From Achromobacter seleniivolatilans (GTDB lineage Bacteria > Pseudomonadota > Gammaproteobacteria > Burkholderiales > Burkholderiaceae_B), in contig NZ_CP132976.1 in NCBI RefSeq assembly GCF_030864005.1, positions 1,240,001-1,304,000 of the forward strand: a stretch of DNA of 64,000 bases, given 5' to 3'. Made by a program: the position numbers and the translations under genes. The number at the start of each line of letters is the position of its first letter. Positions within the stretch are counted from its first letter, which is position 1. Below are positions 1-8,409 of this stretch, piece after piece. The notes below the pieces were generated by a model. It was given only the letters and a program-made list of their open reading frames with translations, did not search any database and was not told where the DNA came from.

Positions 1-296
1 AAGCCTTGCTGGACCCGGAGCTGTTGTTCACCAACCATATGGGCTGGACGTTTACGCGGGAAGACGATCTGGACGCCCATCGTTCAGGCATGTTGAAGAT
101 TGTGGATCTGGATCTGTCCGAGCAATGCGTCCTGGTGCGCGGTGATTGCGCGGTGGTCTCGGTGCAGGCCCGTATTACCGGCCGCTATAACGGCGTGCCG
201 TCCAACGGCACGTTCCGTTTCATGCGGACCTGGGCGCCGGATGAGGCTTCCGGCCAGTGGCGCGTGATTGCGGCAAGTTCGGTCATGGTGGTCTGA
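1..296 (+). CDS. NTF2-like (DUF4440/SnoaL-type) protein, 5'-truncated
   Basis: The reading frame is open from the window edge to a TGA at 294-296, so only the C-terminal ~97 residues are seen and the true start lies upstream. The visible part has the strand pattern of an NTF2-like cone fold, with GMLKIVDLDLSE, CAVVSVQARITG and FRFMRTWAP followed by WRVIAASS. This resembles small DUF4440/SnoaL proteins, which are often of unknown function or act as polyketide-cyclase-like or stress proteins. No catalytic residue can be assigned from the fragment. The next gene is on the opposite strand and converges on it after 15 bp. The fold is fairly likely; the function is unknown. Confidence 0.6.
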   Translation, partial: ALLDPELLFTNHMGWTFTREDDLDAHRSGMLKIVDLDLSEQCVLVRGDCAVVSVQARITGRYNGVPSNGTFRFMRTWAPDEASGQWRVIAASSVMVV

Positions 297-311
297 CGCG
301 CGCCGCTGCCT

Positions 312-887
312 TCAGACTTTCAGGTCGCGCAGGAGCTTGGTCAGTTCGGGCGCCGTCATCAGCGACACGCCTTGCGCCTTGGCATAGGCCCAGGCGTTGT
401 CCGATACGTCGCCCAGCGCAATGTAGATCGCTTCGCGGGCGCCGCGTTTTTCTCGGGCGGCTTGCAGTTCGCGCAAGGGTTCGACGCCGACTCGGGCAGC
501 CTTCCAGCGCTTGGCGCTCACTATGGCCACGTGGCGGTCCTTGGTCAACGCGAAATCAGCGCCCGGAATTTGCAGGCGCTGCACCTCACAGCCATCACGT
601 TTGAAACCCGCTTCGACGGCGTTGGCGAAGTCGGCCCACGACATGGCGGCGGTGGCTTCGGCCACGGCTTGCACGCGTGTGCTGGAAGGCGCGCGCAACT
701 GCTTGTATGCGGCCATGATCGAAATCACGGCGAACGGCACCGCCGCAAACACGCCCATCGCCGCGTAATCCAGCGGCAGGGCGGCGAAACCGCCCGCGCA
801 CAACAGCACGGCCACGCCGGCGCTCATCCACCAGGGCGAGCGCAGCAGCACGGCAAAGATGGAGTTCTGGGACATCTTGAATTTCAT
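312..887 (-). CDS. Two-TM membrane protein with Mrr-like restriction-endonuclease domain
   Basis: This 191-residue protein has two hydrophobic segments near residues 20-36 and 40-60, followed by a soluble domain (about 80-190). The soluble domain has the layout of the Mrr_cat/DUF2034 nuclease-like fold: a helix with FANAVEAGFKRDGCEV, then GADFALTKDRHVAIVSAKRWKA, where GADF-x(n)-SAKRW takes the place of the D-(Q/E)-x-K motif. Family members join a membrane anchor to a type IV restriction-like nuclease domain; their substrate is generally untested. It is the last gene of a minus-strand series (Lrp, DUF502, S4, this gene) and lies 39 bp after the S4 gene. Fold assignment is fairly good; nuclease activity is inference. 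Confidence 0.65.
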   Translation of the reverse strand: MKFKMSQNSIFAVLLRSPWWMSAGVAVLLCAGGFAALPLDYAAMGVFAAVPFAVISIMAAYKQLRAPSSTRVQAVAEATAAMSWADFANAVEAGFKRDGCEVQRLQIPGADFALTKDRHVAIVSAKRWKAARVGVEPLRELQAAREKRGAREAIYIALGDVSDNAWAYAKAQGVSLMTAPELTKLLRDLKV

Positions 888-926
888 GGAGGCTCGCGGC
901 GTTGCAGAGTGGAAGGGGCGTCGGCT

Positions 927-1169
927 TTATGCGTCGCCGGCGTTTTCGGCAGCGCGCACCACGATGCGCACATCGCCGCAGGTGACGATCTGGCCGCCAC
1001 GGATCTTCGCGGTCTTGCGGGTTTCAACCACGCCGCCGACGCTGACGTAGCCTTCGGCCACAAGCATCTTGCCCGCGCCGCCGCTGTCACATACGCCAGT
1101 GGCCTTCAACAGCTGGTTGATTTCAATATAGGGGCTGCCGTCGGCAAGCGTGAATTCGATTAGGGGCAT
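927..1169 (-). CDS. Small S4-domain RNA-binding protein (YbcJ-like)
   Basis: This 80-residue protein is essentially one S4 RNA-binding domain: EINQLLKATGVCDSGGAGKMLVAEGYVSVGGVVETRKTAKIRGGQIV. The helix-loop-strand segment KMLVAEGYVSVGG and the KIRGG turn are the usual S4 landmarks. It matches the size and order of E. coli YbcJ, a presumed RNA-binding protein of uncertain target. It lies 38 bp downstream of the DUF502 gene on the same strand and probably shares its transcript. The start is the first ATG. Confidence 0.8.
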   Translation of the reverse strand: MPLIEFTLADGSPYIEINQLLKATGVCDSGGAGKMLVAEGYVSVGGVVETRKTAKIRGGQIVTCGDVRIVVRAAENAGDA

Positions 1170-1207
1170 GAGTCGTGCTGGGTCGGGGTTCAGAAGACGG
1201 GCGCCTG

Positions 1208-1888
1208 TCAGGCCGGGCCGCCGCTATTGTCGGAACTGCTGGAGGGCGCGGCAGGCGCGTCGGACGCATTTGCGGCTGGCGGACGGACGGGGCTTTCGGC
1301 GCGGGCCATCCACGCAATCAACGAAGACCGCATCGCTTCTTCGACCGACATCTGAATGGGTTGCACCCATTCCTGCGGCACGAAGACGGTGTAGCCGCCG
1401 ATCATATAACCCATAGGCAGGTACACGGCCACGCGGTCGCCCTGCGTGAAGCCTTCGGGCAAACCGTCCACATTGCGGCGGGTGATCAGCCCGACCAGCT
1501 CCAACTGCTGCCCCGGCAGGCGCAGGATAACAACTTGCTGCGCGGTGTTCTTGGAGCCAGGCGAAAAGTAGTCGGCAAAACTCTTTAACGACGAATAAAT
1601 GCTTTTCACGACAGGCAGGTTCGTGAATGGCATTTCCAGCAGGGTCAAAACACGCTGCACGCGCTGTTTGGACACCAGATAGCCAATGGCCAGAATGCCA
1701 AGAATGCCCAGCGCCAATCCCATGCCGGGTATATAGAAGCCGCCGATGAAGGGGCGCAGGAAGGTCAGCGCCACGGCTTCCGTCCAGGCCAGGAAGATGT
1801 AGAGCAGATAAATGGTCAGGGCCAGCGGCAGTACCGTGATCAGACCGCGAAAGAAATATTTATAGAGACGTGTCATAAGCAGAAACAA
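1208..1888 (-). CDS. DUF502 family inner-membrane protein
   Basis: This 226-residue protein begins with a short basic stretch (TRLYKYFFRGLITVLPL) and has two membrane spans, about residues 12-36 and 53-72. The intervening sequence AFLRPFIGGFYIPGMGL-type region and the later NLPVVKSIYSSLKSFADYFSP and FVPQEWVQPIQMSVEEAMR are typical of the DUF502 family, widespread in proteobacteria and of unknown function. The tail is Ala/Pro/Ser-rich and probably disordered. It precedes the S4 gene in a probable minus-strand operon. Family recognition is confident; no function is proposed. Confidence 0.85.
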   Translation of the reverse strand: MFLLMTRLYKYFFRGLITVLPLALTIYLLYIFLAWTEAVALTFLRPFIGGFYIPGMGLALGILGILAIGYLVSKQRVQRVLTLLEMPFTNLPVVKSIYSSLKSFADYFSPGSKNTAQQVVILRLPGQQLELVGLITRRNVDGLPEGFTQGDRVAVYLPMGYMIGGYTVFVPQEWVQPIQMSVEEAMRSSLIAWMARAESPVRPPAANASDAPAAPSSSSDNSGGPA

Positions 1889-2011
1889 AAAGAGGGGTCG
1901 GATGGCGCCGTGCGCACATCAGAGGGCCGCCAGCATAGCAGCCCGATAACGCGCCGCCCGGTAACAAGCGGCCGCAGGCAGGCTGCGCCAGATGCCAGGG
2001 CGGCGGGCCGC

Positions 2012-2479
2012 CTACCGGTCCACGGGCAGGTACAGCGTTTCCTTGATTTCCTCCATCACGACATAGCTGCGCGATTCGGCCGACGCAGGCAGTCGTTTGA
2101 GGATTTCGCCAAGCAGGCGGCGGTATTCGTTCATTTCCGTCAGGCGGGCTTTGACCAGATAGTCGAAATCGCCAGACACCAGATGGCATTCCATGACTTC
2201 GGGCACGTACAACAGCTCTTTCTTGACCTTGTCGAACACGTCACCCGATTTCGCGGAAAGTTTGATTTCCAGGAAGACCAGCAGGTTCTTGCCCAGCGCC
2301 GCAGGATTGACGCGCGCATGGTAACCCGTGATGACGCCTTCGCGTTCCATGCGCTTGACCCGGTCCGAGCAAGGCGTTGCCGACAGGCTGACGCGCTCGG
2401 CCAATTCTGTCACCGAAATGCGGCCTTCGCGTTGCAGGATATCCAGAATTTTCAGGTCAATTCGGTCTAGGTCGCGCAT
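2012..2479 (-). CDS. Lrp/AsnC-family regulator, probable regulator of dadA
   Basis: This 155-residue protein has the standard Lrp layout. An N-terminal helix-turn-helix spans about residues 5-55 (DRIDLKILDILQREGRISVTELAERVSLS, then DRVKRMEREGVITGY). It is followed by the RAM/AsnC effector domain with VLVFLEIKL, VMECHLVSGDFDYLVK and the C-terminal VVMEEIKETLYLPV. It is transcribed divergently from the D-amino-acid dehydrogenase gene across 135 bp. Lrp-type proteins at such positions (DadR, BkdR) typically sense the amino acid handled by the neighbour, so control of dadA by alanine is a reasonable inference. The shared intergenic region holds a long inverted repeat. Confidence 0.85.
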   Translation of the reverse strand: MRDLDRIDLKILDILQREGRISVTELAERVSLSATPCSDRVKRMEREGVITGYHARVNPAALGKNLLVFLEIKLSAKSGDVFDKVKKELLYVPEVMECHLVSGDFDYLVKARLTEMNEYRRLLGEILKRLPASAESRSYVVMEEIKETLYLPVDR

Positions 2480-2515
2480 TTCACTTTTAGCGATCGATAA
2501 ACAAGGGTGGCCCGA

Positions 2516-2553
2516 GAAAAAGCACTGGTAAATCGAAATCTTCAGTGCTTTTC
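2516..2553. promoter_or_regulatory. Inverted repeat between the Lrp gene and dadA
   Basis: The arms AAAAGCACTG (2518-2527) and CAGTGCTTTT (2543-2552) are exact reverse complements separated by 15 bases. They sit in the 135-bp divergent intergenic region, about 40 bp from the Lrp start and 60 bp from the dadA start, where an operator would be expected. Lrp-family proteins bind imperfect dyads as octamers. No poly-T tract follows and no gene ends here, so a terminator is unlikely. Confidence 0.5.
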
Positions 2554-2614
2554 ACTGCGAAGAGGGTCATAGACTACCGAAATTCCTGAGCAAATCCAAC
2601 TAGCGGAAAGAATC

Positions 2615-3916
2615 ATGCATGTGATCGTCCTCGGCAGCGGCGTTATCGGCACAACCACCGCCTATTATCTGGCCCGCCAGGGCGCGAAGGTGACGGTCCT
2701 GGACCGCCAGCCGGACGCCGCCCAAGAGACCAGCTACGCCAACGCGGGTCAGGTGTCGCCGGGCTACTCCACGCCCTGGGCCGCGCCTGGCATTCCGCTG
2801 AAGGCGATCAAATGGCTGTTCAAGAAACACGCGCCGCTGGCGATCCGGCTGGACGGCAGCCTGTATCAGTTGAAGTGGATGGCCGCCATGCTGGCCAACT
2901 GTTCGGCCGACCGCTATTCGGTCAACAAAGAACGCATGCTGCGTCTGGCCGAATACAGCCGCGACTGCCTGCGCGAGCTGCGGGCGTCCACCGGCATCCA
3001 CTACGAAGAACGCACGCGCGGCACCTTGCAGTTGTTCCGCACAGAAGCGCAGCTGGAAGCCGCCCGCCGCGACATCGCCGTGCTGGAAGAAGTGGGCGTG
3101 CCCTATGAACTGCTGGATCGCAGCCGTCTGGTCACGGCCGAACCCGCGTTGGCCCGGTCGATCCATAAACTGGCGGGCGGACTGCGCCTGCCCAACGACG
3201 AAACCGGCGACTGCCATTTGTTCACGACGCGTCTGGCCAAAATGGCCACGGCTCTGGGCGTGGACTTCCGTTACAACCAGACCGTTTCTGGGCTGAACAC
3301 CGCTGGCGGGCAGATTACCGGCGTGCGCGTGGGCAACGAAGTGCTGACGGCGGACCGATACGTGGCGGCCTTTGGCAGCTATACGCGTGGTTTTCTGGAG
3401 CCGCTGGGGCTGGACTTGCCGGTCTACCCGGTCAAGGGTTATTCGCTGACTATTCCGCTAAAGGACGAGGCCGCGGCCCCGGTTTCGACCATTCTGGACG
3501 AGACCTACAAGATCGCGGTAACGCGCTTTGATGACCGCATCCGGGTGGGCGGCATGGCCGAGCTGTCAGGCTTTGACCTGCGCTTGAAGGACGCCCGCCG
3601 CAAGACGCTGGAACTGGTCGTAAATGACCTGTTCCCGGGCAGCGGCCATGTGTCGCAAGCCGAATTCTGGACGGGGTTGCGCCCGATGACGCCGGACAGC
3701 ACGCCCGTTGTCGGTCCCACCCGCTACGCCAATCTGTATTTGAATACCGGCCACGGCACGCTGGGTTGGACCATGGCTTGCGGTTCCGGCAAGCTGGTGG
3801 CCGATCAGGTCATGGGTCAGCGCCCGGCCATCCGCACCGATGGACTGAGCTTGTCGCGTTATGAACGCGGCGCGGCCTCCAATCCGTCGCTGGTGCTGGG
3901 CGGCAAAAGCGCCTGA
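2615..3916 (+). CDS. dadA: D-amino acid dehydrogenase small subunit
   Basis: DadA is a membrane-associated flavoenzyme that oxidises D-amino acids, mainly D-alanine, to 2-oxo acids and passes electrons to the respiratory chain. This 433-residue protein opens with the FAD-binding Rossmann motif [16 protein letters not shown] (G7, G9, G12) and [20 protein letters not shown]. It then has the DAO substrate domain and the C-terminal FAD segment [16 protein letters not shown] with [19 protein letters not shown]. Length and motifs match the family (about 432 aa). A GGAAAG ribosome site precedes the ATG. It is divergent from an Lrp-type gene, the usual regulatory partner, and ends at a strong terminator. 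Confidence 0.95.
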   Translation: MHVIVLGSGVIGTTTAYYLARQGAKVTVLDRQPDAAQETSYANAGQVSPGYSTPWAAPGIPLKAIKWLFKKHAPLAIRLDGSLYQLKWMAAMLANCSADRYSVNKERMLRLAEYSRDCLRELRASTGIHYEERTRGTLQLFRTEAQLEAARRDIAVLEEVGVPYELLDRSRLVTAEPALARSIHKLAGGLRLPNDETGDCHLFTTRLAKMATALGVDFRYNQTVSGLNTAGGQITGVRVGNEVLTADRYVAAFGSYTRGFLEPLGLDLPVYPVKGYSLTIPLKDEAAAPVSTILDETYKIAVTRFDDRIRVGGMAELSGFDLRLKDARRKTLELVVNDLFPGSGHVSQAEFWTGLRPMTPDSTPVVGPTRYANLYLNTGHGTLGWTMACGSGKLVADQVMGQRPAIRTDGLSLSRYERGAASNPSLVLGGKSA

Positions 3917-3956
3917 TATTTCCCCGCTAACCGGACGCCGGCCAAAAGCCGGGTCC

Positions 3957-4002
3957 ACAAAGGCCCGACTGGCGCAAAACGCTGATCGGGCCTTTGTTTT
4001 TG
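3957..4002 (+). terminator. Rho-independent terminator of dadA
   Basis: ACAAAGGCCCGA (3957-3968) pairs over 12 bp with TCGGGCCTTTGT (3986-3997) around a 17-base loop and is followed directly by a T run. It lies 41 bp after the dadA stop. Confidence 0.85.
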
Positions 4003-4044
4003 TGTTGCCGGATCGGCACTGTGATCGATTGGTCATCCTGCTTT

Positions 4045-4072
4045 TTTTGATTCCGGCCGCTTGTGCCAAAAT
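4045..4072 (+). promoter_or_regulatory. Probable sigma-70 promoter immediately before the YhaO-like gene
   Basis: An extended -10 element, TGC-CAAAAT (TG at 4064-4065, hexamer 4067-4072), ends only 6 bases before the ATG at 4079. A T-rich -35 candidate lies at about 4045-4050. Transcription would begin at or next to the start codon, and no Shine-Dalgarno sequence is present, so the mRNA may be leaderless. Predicted from sequence only. Confidence 0.45.
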
Positions 4073-4078
4073 CGCCGC

Positions 4079-5206
4079 ATGACCCATTTTCTGCATACTG
4101 CCGATTGGCAGATCGGCCGGCAATACGGCCAGTTCGAAACCGATGATGCCGCGCTGCTGGCCGAGGCACGCTTTGACGTCGTGGGGCGTATCGCCACCTT
4201 GGCGGCTGAACGTGGCGTGGACGCTGTGCTGGTCGCGGGCGATGTGTTCGATACCCAAGGCGTATCCGACCGCACGATCCGCCGGCTTTTTGCCGCCATG
4301 GGTTCCTACGCAGGCCCCTGGGTCATGATCGCGGGCAACCACGATGCCGCGCTGGCCGACAGCGTCTGGACTCGCGCCATGCAACTGGGCTGCATTCCAG
4401 CCAACGTTCACGTGCCGCTGCGCACGGGCGTTGTGGACCTGCCCGCAATCAATCTTGCCGTGCTGGCGGCGCCGCTCACGCAACGTCATACCTACGACGA
4501 CGTCACCCAGGCTTTCGACACGCTGGAAACAGAGGCGGGGCGCGTGCGCGTGGGCCTGGCTCACGGCAGCGTGGCGGGCCGCTTGCCTGACACCATAGAC
4601 GCCACCAATCCCATTGCGCCTGATCGCAGCGCGCGCGCCCGCTTGGACTATCTGGCGCTGGGCGACTGGCACGGTTGTTTGTCCATAGACGCACGCACCT
4701 GGTACGCGGGCACGCCAGAACAAGACCGCTTCCGCGGCAACGAACCCGGCTACGTGCTGGACGTGCGCATTTCGCAGGCGGGCGCAGAACCCGTGGTGGA
4801 ACGCGTGGCCACGGGCAAGTACCGCTGGTCAGCCTGGACTGAAACCATCAGCTTGCCCACCGACGCTGACGCGCTGGCCGGCAGACTGGCTGCGCTGCGC
4901 GCCGAAGATGTGCTGCGGCTGGATGTGCAGGGCCACGTCAATCTGGAAACCTTCGATGCCTTGCAGCGCGCTGTGGACCTGGCTGCCGCGCAGGTTCGGG
5001 CTTTGTTGCCGGACTTGTCCGGATTGCTTCTGGAACCCGACCTGGCCGATCTGGCCGAACTGGGCGCCAGTGGTTACGTGAGCGAAGTCGCAGCCCAACT
5101 ACAGGCTTTACAGGCCGACGCTGAACAGTCTGCCGTGGCGGGCGAGGCTCTGCGGCTGCTGCTCAGGTTTCAACGAGAAAGCGCTACGGCGGGAGGCTCC
5201 AAATGA
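4079..5206 (+). CDS. SbcD/Mre11-like metallophosphoesterase (YhaO-type nuclease subunit)
   Basis: This 375-residue protein is the nuclease half of an SbcCD/Mre11-Rad50-like DNA repair pair. The calcineurin-type motifs are in order: HTADWQIG (6-13), AGDVFD (53-58), AGNHDA (85-90), then GLAHGSV and LGDWHG near residues 165-205. The usual first motif is DxH; here it reads D9-W-Q11, so one metal-ligand His is a Gln. The ATG at 4079 gives the normal N-terminus; a TTG 18 bp upstream is in frame but unlikely. The C-terminal region is acidic and helical. It overlaps the ATPase gene by 4 bp (ATGA), which implies translational coupling. The small size and lack of the SbcD capping pattern favour YhaO over classical SbcD. 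Confidence 0.85.
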   Translation: MTHFLHTADWQIGRQYGQFETDDAALLAEARFDVVGRIATLAAERGVDAVLVAGDVFDTQGVSDRTIRRLFAAMGSYAGPWVMIAGNHDAALADSVWTRAMQLGCIPANVHVPLRTGVVDLPAINLAVLAAPLTQRHTYDDVTQAFDTLETEAGRVRVGLAHGSVAGRLPDTIDATNPIAPDRSARARLDYLALGDWHGCLSIDARTWYAGTPEQDRFRGNEPGYVLDVRISQAGAEPVVERVATGKYRWSAWTETISLPTDADALAGRLAALRAEDVLRLDVQGHVNLETFDALQRAVDLAAAQVRALLPDLSGLLLEPDLADLAELGASGYVSEVAAQLQALQADAEQSAVAGEALRLLLRFQRESATAGGSK

Positions 5207-7839
5207 AGCTGACCCGCATCGCACTTGAAGAATTCCGCAAGTTTCGTCAGCCCATGGTGCTGGACGGCTTGCAAGACGGCCTGAACCTGTTTGTCGGGCC
5301 CAACGAGGCCGGTAAAAGCACCATCGCCAGCGCCATACGCGCCGCCTTTCTAGAGCGCTACAGCACCAGCAAGGTTGCCGATCTGGCGCCGCGTGGCGAG
5401 TCTGGCGCCCGGCCCAGCGTTGAACTGTCGTTCGCGCACGCAGGGCATCGTTATGTGCTGAAAAAACAATTTTTGTCGCGGGCCCGTTGTGAACTGCTGA
5501 TTGACGACGGCGCGCAGCGGCTGGACGGCGAAGAAGCCGAAAATGCGCTGGCGGCCTTGCTGGGCTTTGAAATGCCCGGGCGCGGCCAAAGCAAGCCGGA
5601 TCTTGCAGGCATTCCGGGTTTGTTATGGATACAGCAGGGCGACGGCCATAACCTGCAAGAGGCCGCAGGCCATGCGGGCACGCATTTACGCGACGCGTTG
5701 ACCCAGTTGTCGGGCGAGCTGACGTCCACCGATGGCGACAGGCTGTTTGACCGTGTGTCGGCCGAACGCGCTGCCTTGCTGGATGCGCGTAACGGCCGCC
5801 CCAAGGGCATCTACAAAGATGCCGAAGATGCGTTGGCGCGCGCTGTGGCCGAGCGCGACGATTGCGCACAGGCCATGGCCCAGTTGAATGCAGATGTCGA
5901 CCGGCTGGCCGAACTGCGCCGTGAGCACGAACGCGCCCAGGCATCCGAACCCTGGAAAGACTTCGAGGCCCGGGCAGTCCTCGCAAGAGGGCAGCTTGCC
6001 GCGCTGGCCAAAGAGCGCGAAGCCTTCGACGGCCTGCGCCGCGAACAAGGGCAGGCTGCGCAGACGCTAGCCCTGCTGCAAGATCAAGTGCGGCGCGACC
6101 AGCAAGACGAATCCGACTATCAAGCCCTGCTGAAAGAAGCACAGGCCGCGCGTGTGCGCGTTCAGGCCGCGCAAGAACCCCTGGCACGCGCCCAGCAACA
6201 GCGTCAGGCATATGCCGCAGCGGCCGATGCGGCGCGGCTGCGCGTGGCTGCGGTGCAGGCGGTGGCCGACCGGCGTGATCTGGATCATCAACTGGCCCAG
6301 CTCAATGCCGAGATCGAACGGCTGGACGATGCCTTGAAAGCCGTTACGGCCATCATCGAACAAGGCTCCACGCTAAAGACCGAAGCCGTCCGTACCGAAA
6401 TCTCGGACGCCGATATCGACGCATTGCGCAAGACGGAACGCGAACTGGCCAACTTGCAATTGCGTCAGCAAGCCATCGCAACGCGTCTGTCCTGCCAACT
6501 GGAACCGGGCCGGGAAATACTGCTGGACGGCAAACGGCTGACCAGCGCTGATCAGGTGCTGATTACAGCCGCCGCCGAACTTGAACTGCCTGGATTGGGG
6601 CGTTTGCACATCGAACCCGGTGGGCAGGACCTGCCTGCGCTCAAGCACGAACTGGCTAGTTTGCAGGCCGCGTGGGCAGCCTTGCTCGACCGCCTGGGCG
6701 TGGCAAGTCTGCCTGATGCCGAGCAACGCCACGCCCGTCACGGCAGCCTGCTGCGCGAATTGGACGGCATGCGCAAGACGCTGGCCATCCATGCGCCCAA
6801 AGGCCTGGATGTGTTGCGGGGCCAACGCGATGACGCGCTGGCCCGCCGGGCGTCGTTACAAGAGCGTCTGGCAAAACTCTCTGCCGTGACGGATACGGAG
6901 CAGGAAGCCGGTCTGCCTGACCTGCCTACGGCCACGCAAGCGCTGCGCGAAGCAGAATCTGTTTTTGCGCAGGCCGACAAAACCTTGGCCGCCGCGCAAC
7001 GCACGCTGGATACCGATAGCGCCCGCGCCCAATTGCTGGAAGGGCAGGCGGCGCGCGGCACGGAATTGCAGTCCCCAGAACTTGCTGCCCAACGGCAGGC
7101 CCGCGCTGGCCGGCTGGCAGAAGTGCGCAGTAGCCACGACGAACTTGAACGCCGTGTGCGCGAAGCGCAAGCTGCGCTGGCTGAACACCGGCCGGAGCTA
7201 CTGGAACAAGACGCACAGCGCTTTGAAAAATCGGCCTCGATTGAACGCGACGCCCAGCACAAACGTCACGGCGAGATCCTGCAACTTCAAGGCAAGCTGG
7301 ATCAGGCGGGCGCCCAAGGGCTGGGTGAACGCCTGTCCGAGGCCACGGCCGCGTGCGAACGGCTGGAACGCCGCCGGGACGAACTGGCACGCCGCGCTGC
7401 TGCGCTCGACTTGCTGCTCAAGCTGCTCACCGACAAGCGGGCAGCGGCCACCCAAAGGCTGCAAGCGCCGCTTGCGCGCCGCCTCAACCACTACCTGGCG
7501 CTGCTATTCCCTGAAGCCGCCTTACGGCTGGACGACACCTTGCTGCCTACGGCGCTGCGCCGTGGCGGTGGTGAAGACCTGCTTGATGCGCTCAGTTTTG
7601 GCACGCGTGAGCAGTTGGGTATCTTGGCGCGCTTTGCTTACGCCGATCTGCTGCAAGAAGCCGGGCGCCCGACCTTGCTGCTGCTGGATGATGCGCTGGT
7701 CCATACGGACGACGCGCGCCGCGACTTCATGAAGCGCGCGCTCTTCGACGCCGCCACACGGCATCAGATCCTGATGTTCACCTGCCACGGAGAAGCCTGG
7801 CGCGATATGGGAGTCGAACAAAGACGCATCGGGGGGTGA
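5203..7839 (+). CDS. SbcC/Rad50-like coiled-coil AAA ATPase (YhaN-type)
   Basis: This 878-residue SMC-like ATPase has Walker A GPNEAGKST (32-40) after the LEEFRKFRQ strand. Long Ala/Gln/Glu/Arg-rich coiled coils fill about residues 190-730. The C-terminal ABC half contains LDALSFGTREQLGILARFAYADLL and the Walker B-like LLLLDDALVHTDDARRD (about 825-840). The middle of the coiled coil has a short globular insert (around REILLDGKRLTSADQVLI) and no CxxC zinc hook. This fits YhaN rather than SbcC or Rad50. It should form a complex with the upstream phosphoesterase, handling DNA ends or branched DNA; this is inferred from the family. Its TGA is fused to the first copy of a 22-bp tandem repeat. Confidence 0.85.
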   Translation: MKLTRIALEEFRKFRQPMVLDGLQDGLNLFVGPNEAGKSTIASAIRAAFLERYSTSKVADLAPRGESGARPSVELSFAHAGHRYVLKKQFLSRARCELLIDDGAQRLDGEEAENALAALLGFEMPGRGQSKPDLAGIPGLLWIQQGDGHNLQEAAGHAGTHLRDALTQLSGELTSTDGDRLFDRVSAERAALLDARNGRPKGIYKDAEDALARAVAERDDCAQAMAQLNADVDRLAELRREHERAQASEPWKDFEARAVLARGQLAALAKEREAFDGLRREQGQAAQTLALLQDQVRRDQQDESDYQALLKEAQAARVRVQAAQEPLARAQQQRQAYAAAADAARLRVAAVQAVADRRDLDHQLAQLNAEIERLDDALKAVTAIIEQGSTLKTEAVRTEISDADIDALRKTERELANLQLRQQAIATRLSCQLEPGREILLDGKRLTSADQVLITAAAELELPGLGRLHIEPGGQDLPALKHELASLQAAWAALLDRLGVASLPDAEQRHARHGSLLRELDGMRKTLAIHAPKGLDVLRGQRDDALARRASLQERLAKLSAVTDTEQEAGLPDLPTATQALREAESVFAQADKTLAAAQRTLDTDSARAQLLEGQAARGTELQSPELAAQRQARAGRLAEVRSSHDELERRVREAQAALAEHRPELLEQDAQRFEKSASIERDAQHKRHGEILQLQGKLDQAGAQGLGERLSEATAACERLERRRDELARRAAALDLLLKLLTDKRAAATQRLQAPLARRLNHYLALLFPEAALRLDDTLLPTALRRGGGEDLLDALSFGTREQLGILARFAYADLLQEAGRPTLLLLDDALVHTDDARRDFMKRALFDAATRHQILMFTCHGEAWRDMGVEQRRIGG

Positions 7840-7947
7840 TCGGGCGGTGTCCTGCACCAGATCGGGCGGTGCCCAGAATCTGACCGGGCATTGCCCAGCA
7901 CAAGATCGGGCGTCGCCCAGCACCTGATCGCGCATTGCTCTACACCG
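7838..7947. repeat. Tandem array of five 22-bp units
   Basis: Five consecutive 22-bp units start at 7838, 7860, 7882, 7904 and 7926, each beginning GATCGGGC or a close variant (GACCGGGC, GATCGCGC) and mostly ending in a GCCCAGCACC-like half. A weak sixth copy may follow at 7948-7969. The array starts inside the TGA of the YhaN-like gene. The period is not a multiple of three, there are no spacers, and no reading frame spans it. Function is unknown. Confidence 0.85.
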
Positions 7948-8409
7948 GGTCGGCGGATGCGCCTAGTCTGGCCATCGGTCAAGGCTTGACGGCCTCGGCC
8001 CGCTTGACGCCAAGAAGCGCGGCCGGTAGCCTACGCGGATGCCTGAACTGACACACGCCACCGACCCCGCATCCGCTGCCTGCGCAGCAGGCGGTCTTTT
8101 GCGTGCGCCGTTCTCTCGCGCTGATTTTTCTGTTGTTTCCCCCGTTTTTTCTCCTGTCTTGGCCACGGTCGTATCGCCGCCAGTCTCGCCGCCCACGTTT
8201 GGCGCGGTCTCGGGCGCATACCCGCCGTCGGCGGTCGTGTCCGGCTAAACGCCGGCCGTCCTACGCGACTCCAGCCCTTTCCCATTCAGTCCGCTTGATG
8301 CGTTGACGCAACGTGCGTCCGCCATGCGCGGCTGATCCGTGCGCGCTTGCCTTACACCGCAAGCGCGCGGCGGGCTGGAGCCTGTTCTTACCCTGACAGG
8401 TGAATCTTC
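7948..8409. other. Non-coding gap before the EamA gene
   Basis: About 460 bp without a convincing gene. It holds the decayed sixth 22-bp unit, a small hairpin GTCAAG-G-CTTGAC at 7978-7990, and a terminator-like hairpin at 8078-8100. The short open frames here have proline/arginine-rich translations with no recognisable pattern. No promoter for the downstream EamA gene stands out. Confidence 0.5.
8078..8100 (+). terminator. Possible terminator downstream of the YhaO/YhaN operon
   Basis: GCCTGC (8078-8083), loop GCA, GCAGGC (8087-8092), then GGTCTTTT. The stem is short but GC-rich and is followed by a T run. It lies about 240 bp beyond the YhaN stop, so the operon transcript would include the tandem repeat. 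Confidence 0.4.

Noticed and set aside
7838..7947. 22-bp repeat as a CRISPR array
   Set aside because: Units are directly contiguous with no spacers, diverge between copies, and no cas genes are present.
8039..8248. A 69-codon open frame in the gap before the EamA gene
   Set aside because: Proline/Ser/Ala-rich translation with no ribosome site or family signal, and it spans a terminator-like hairpin.
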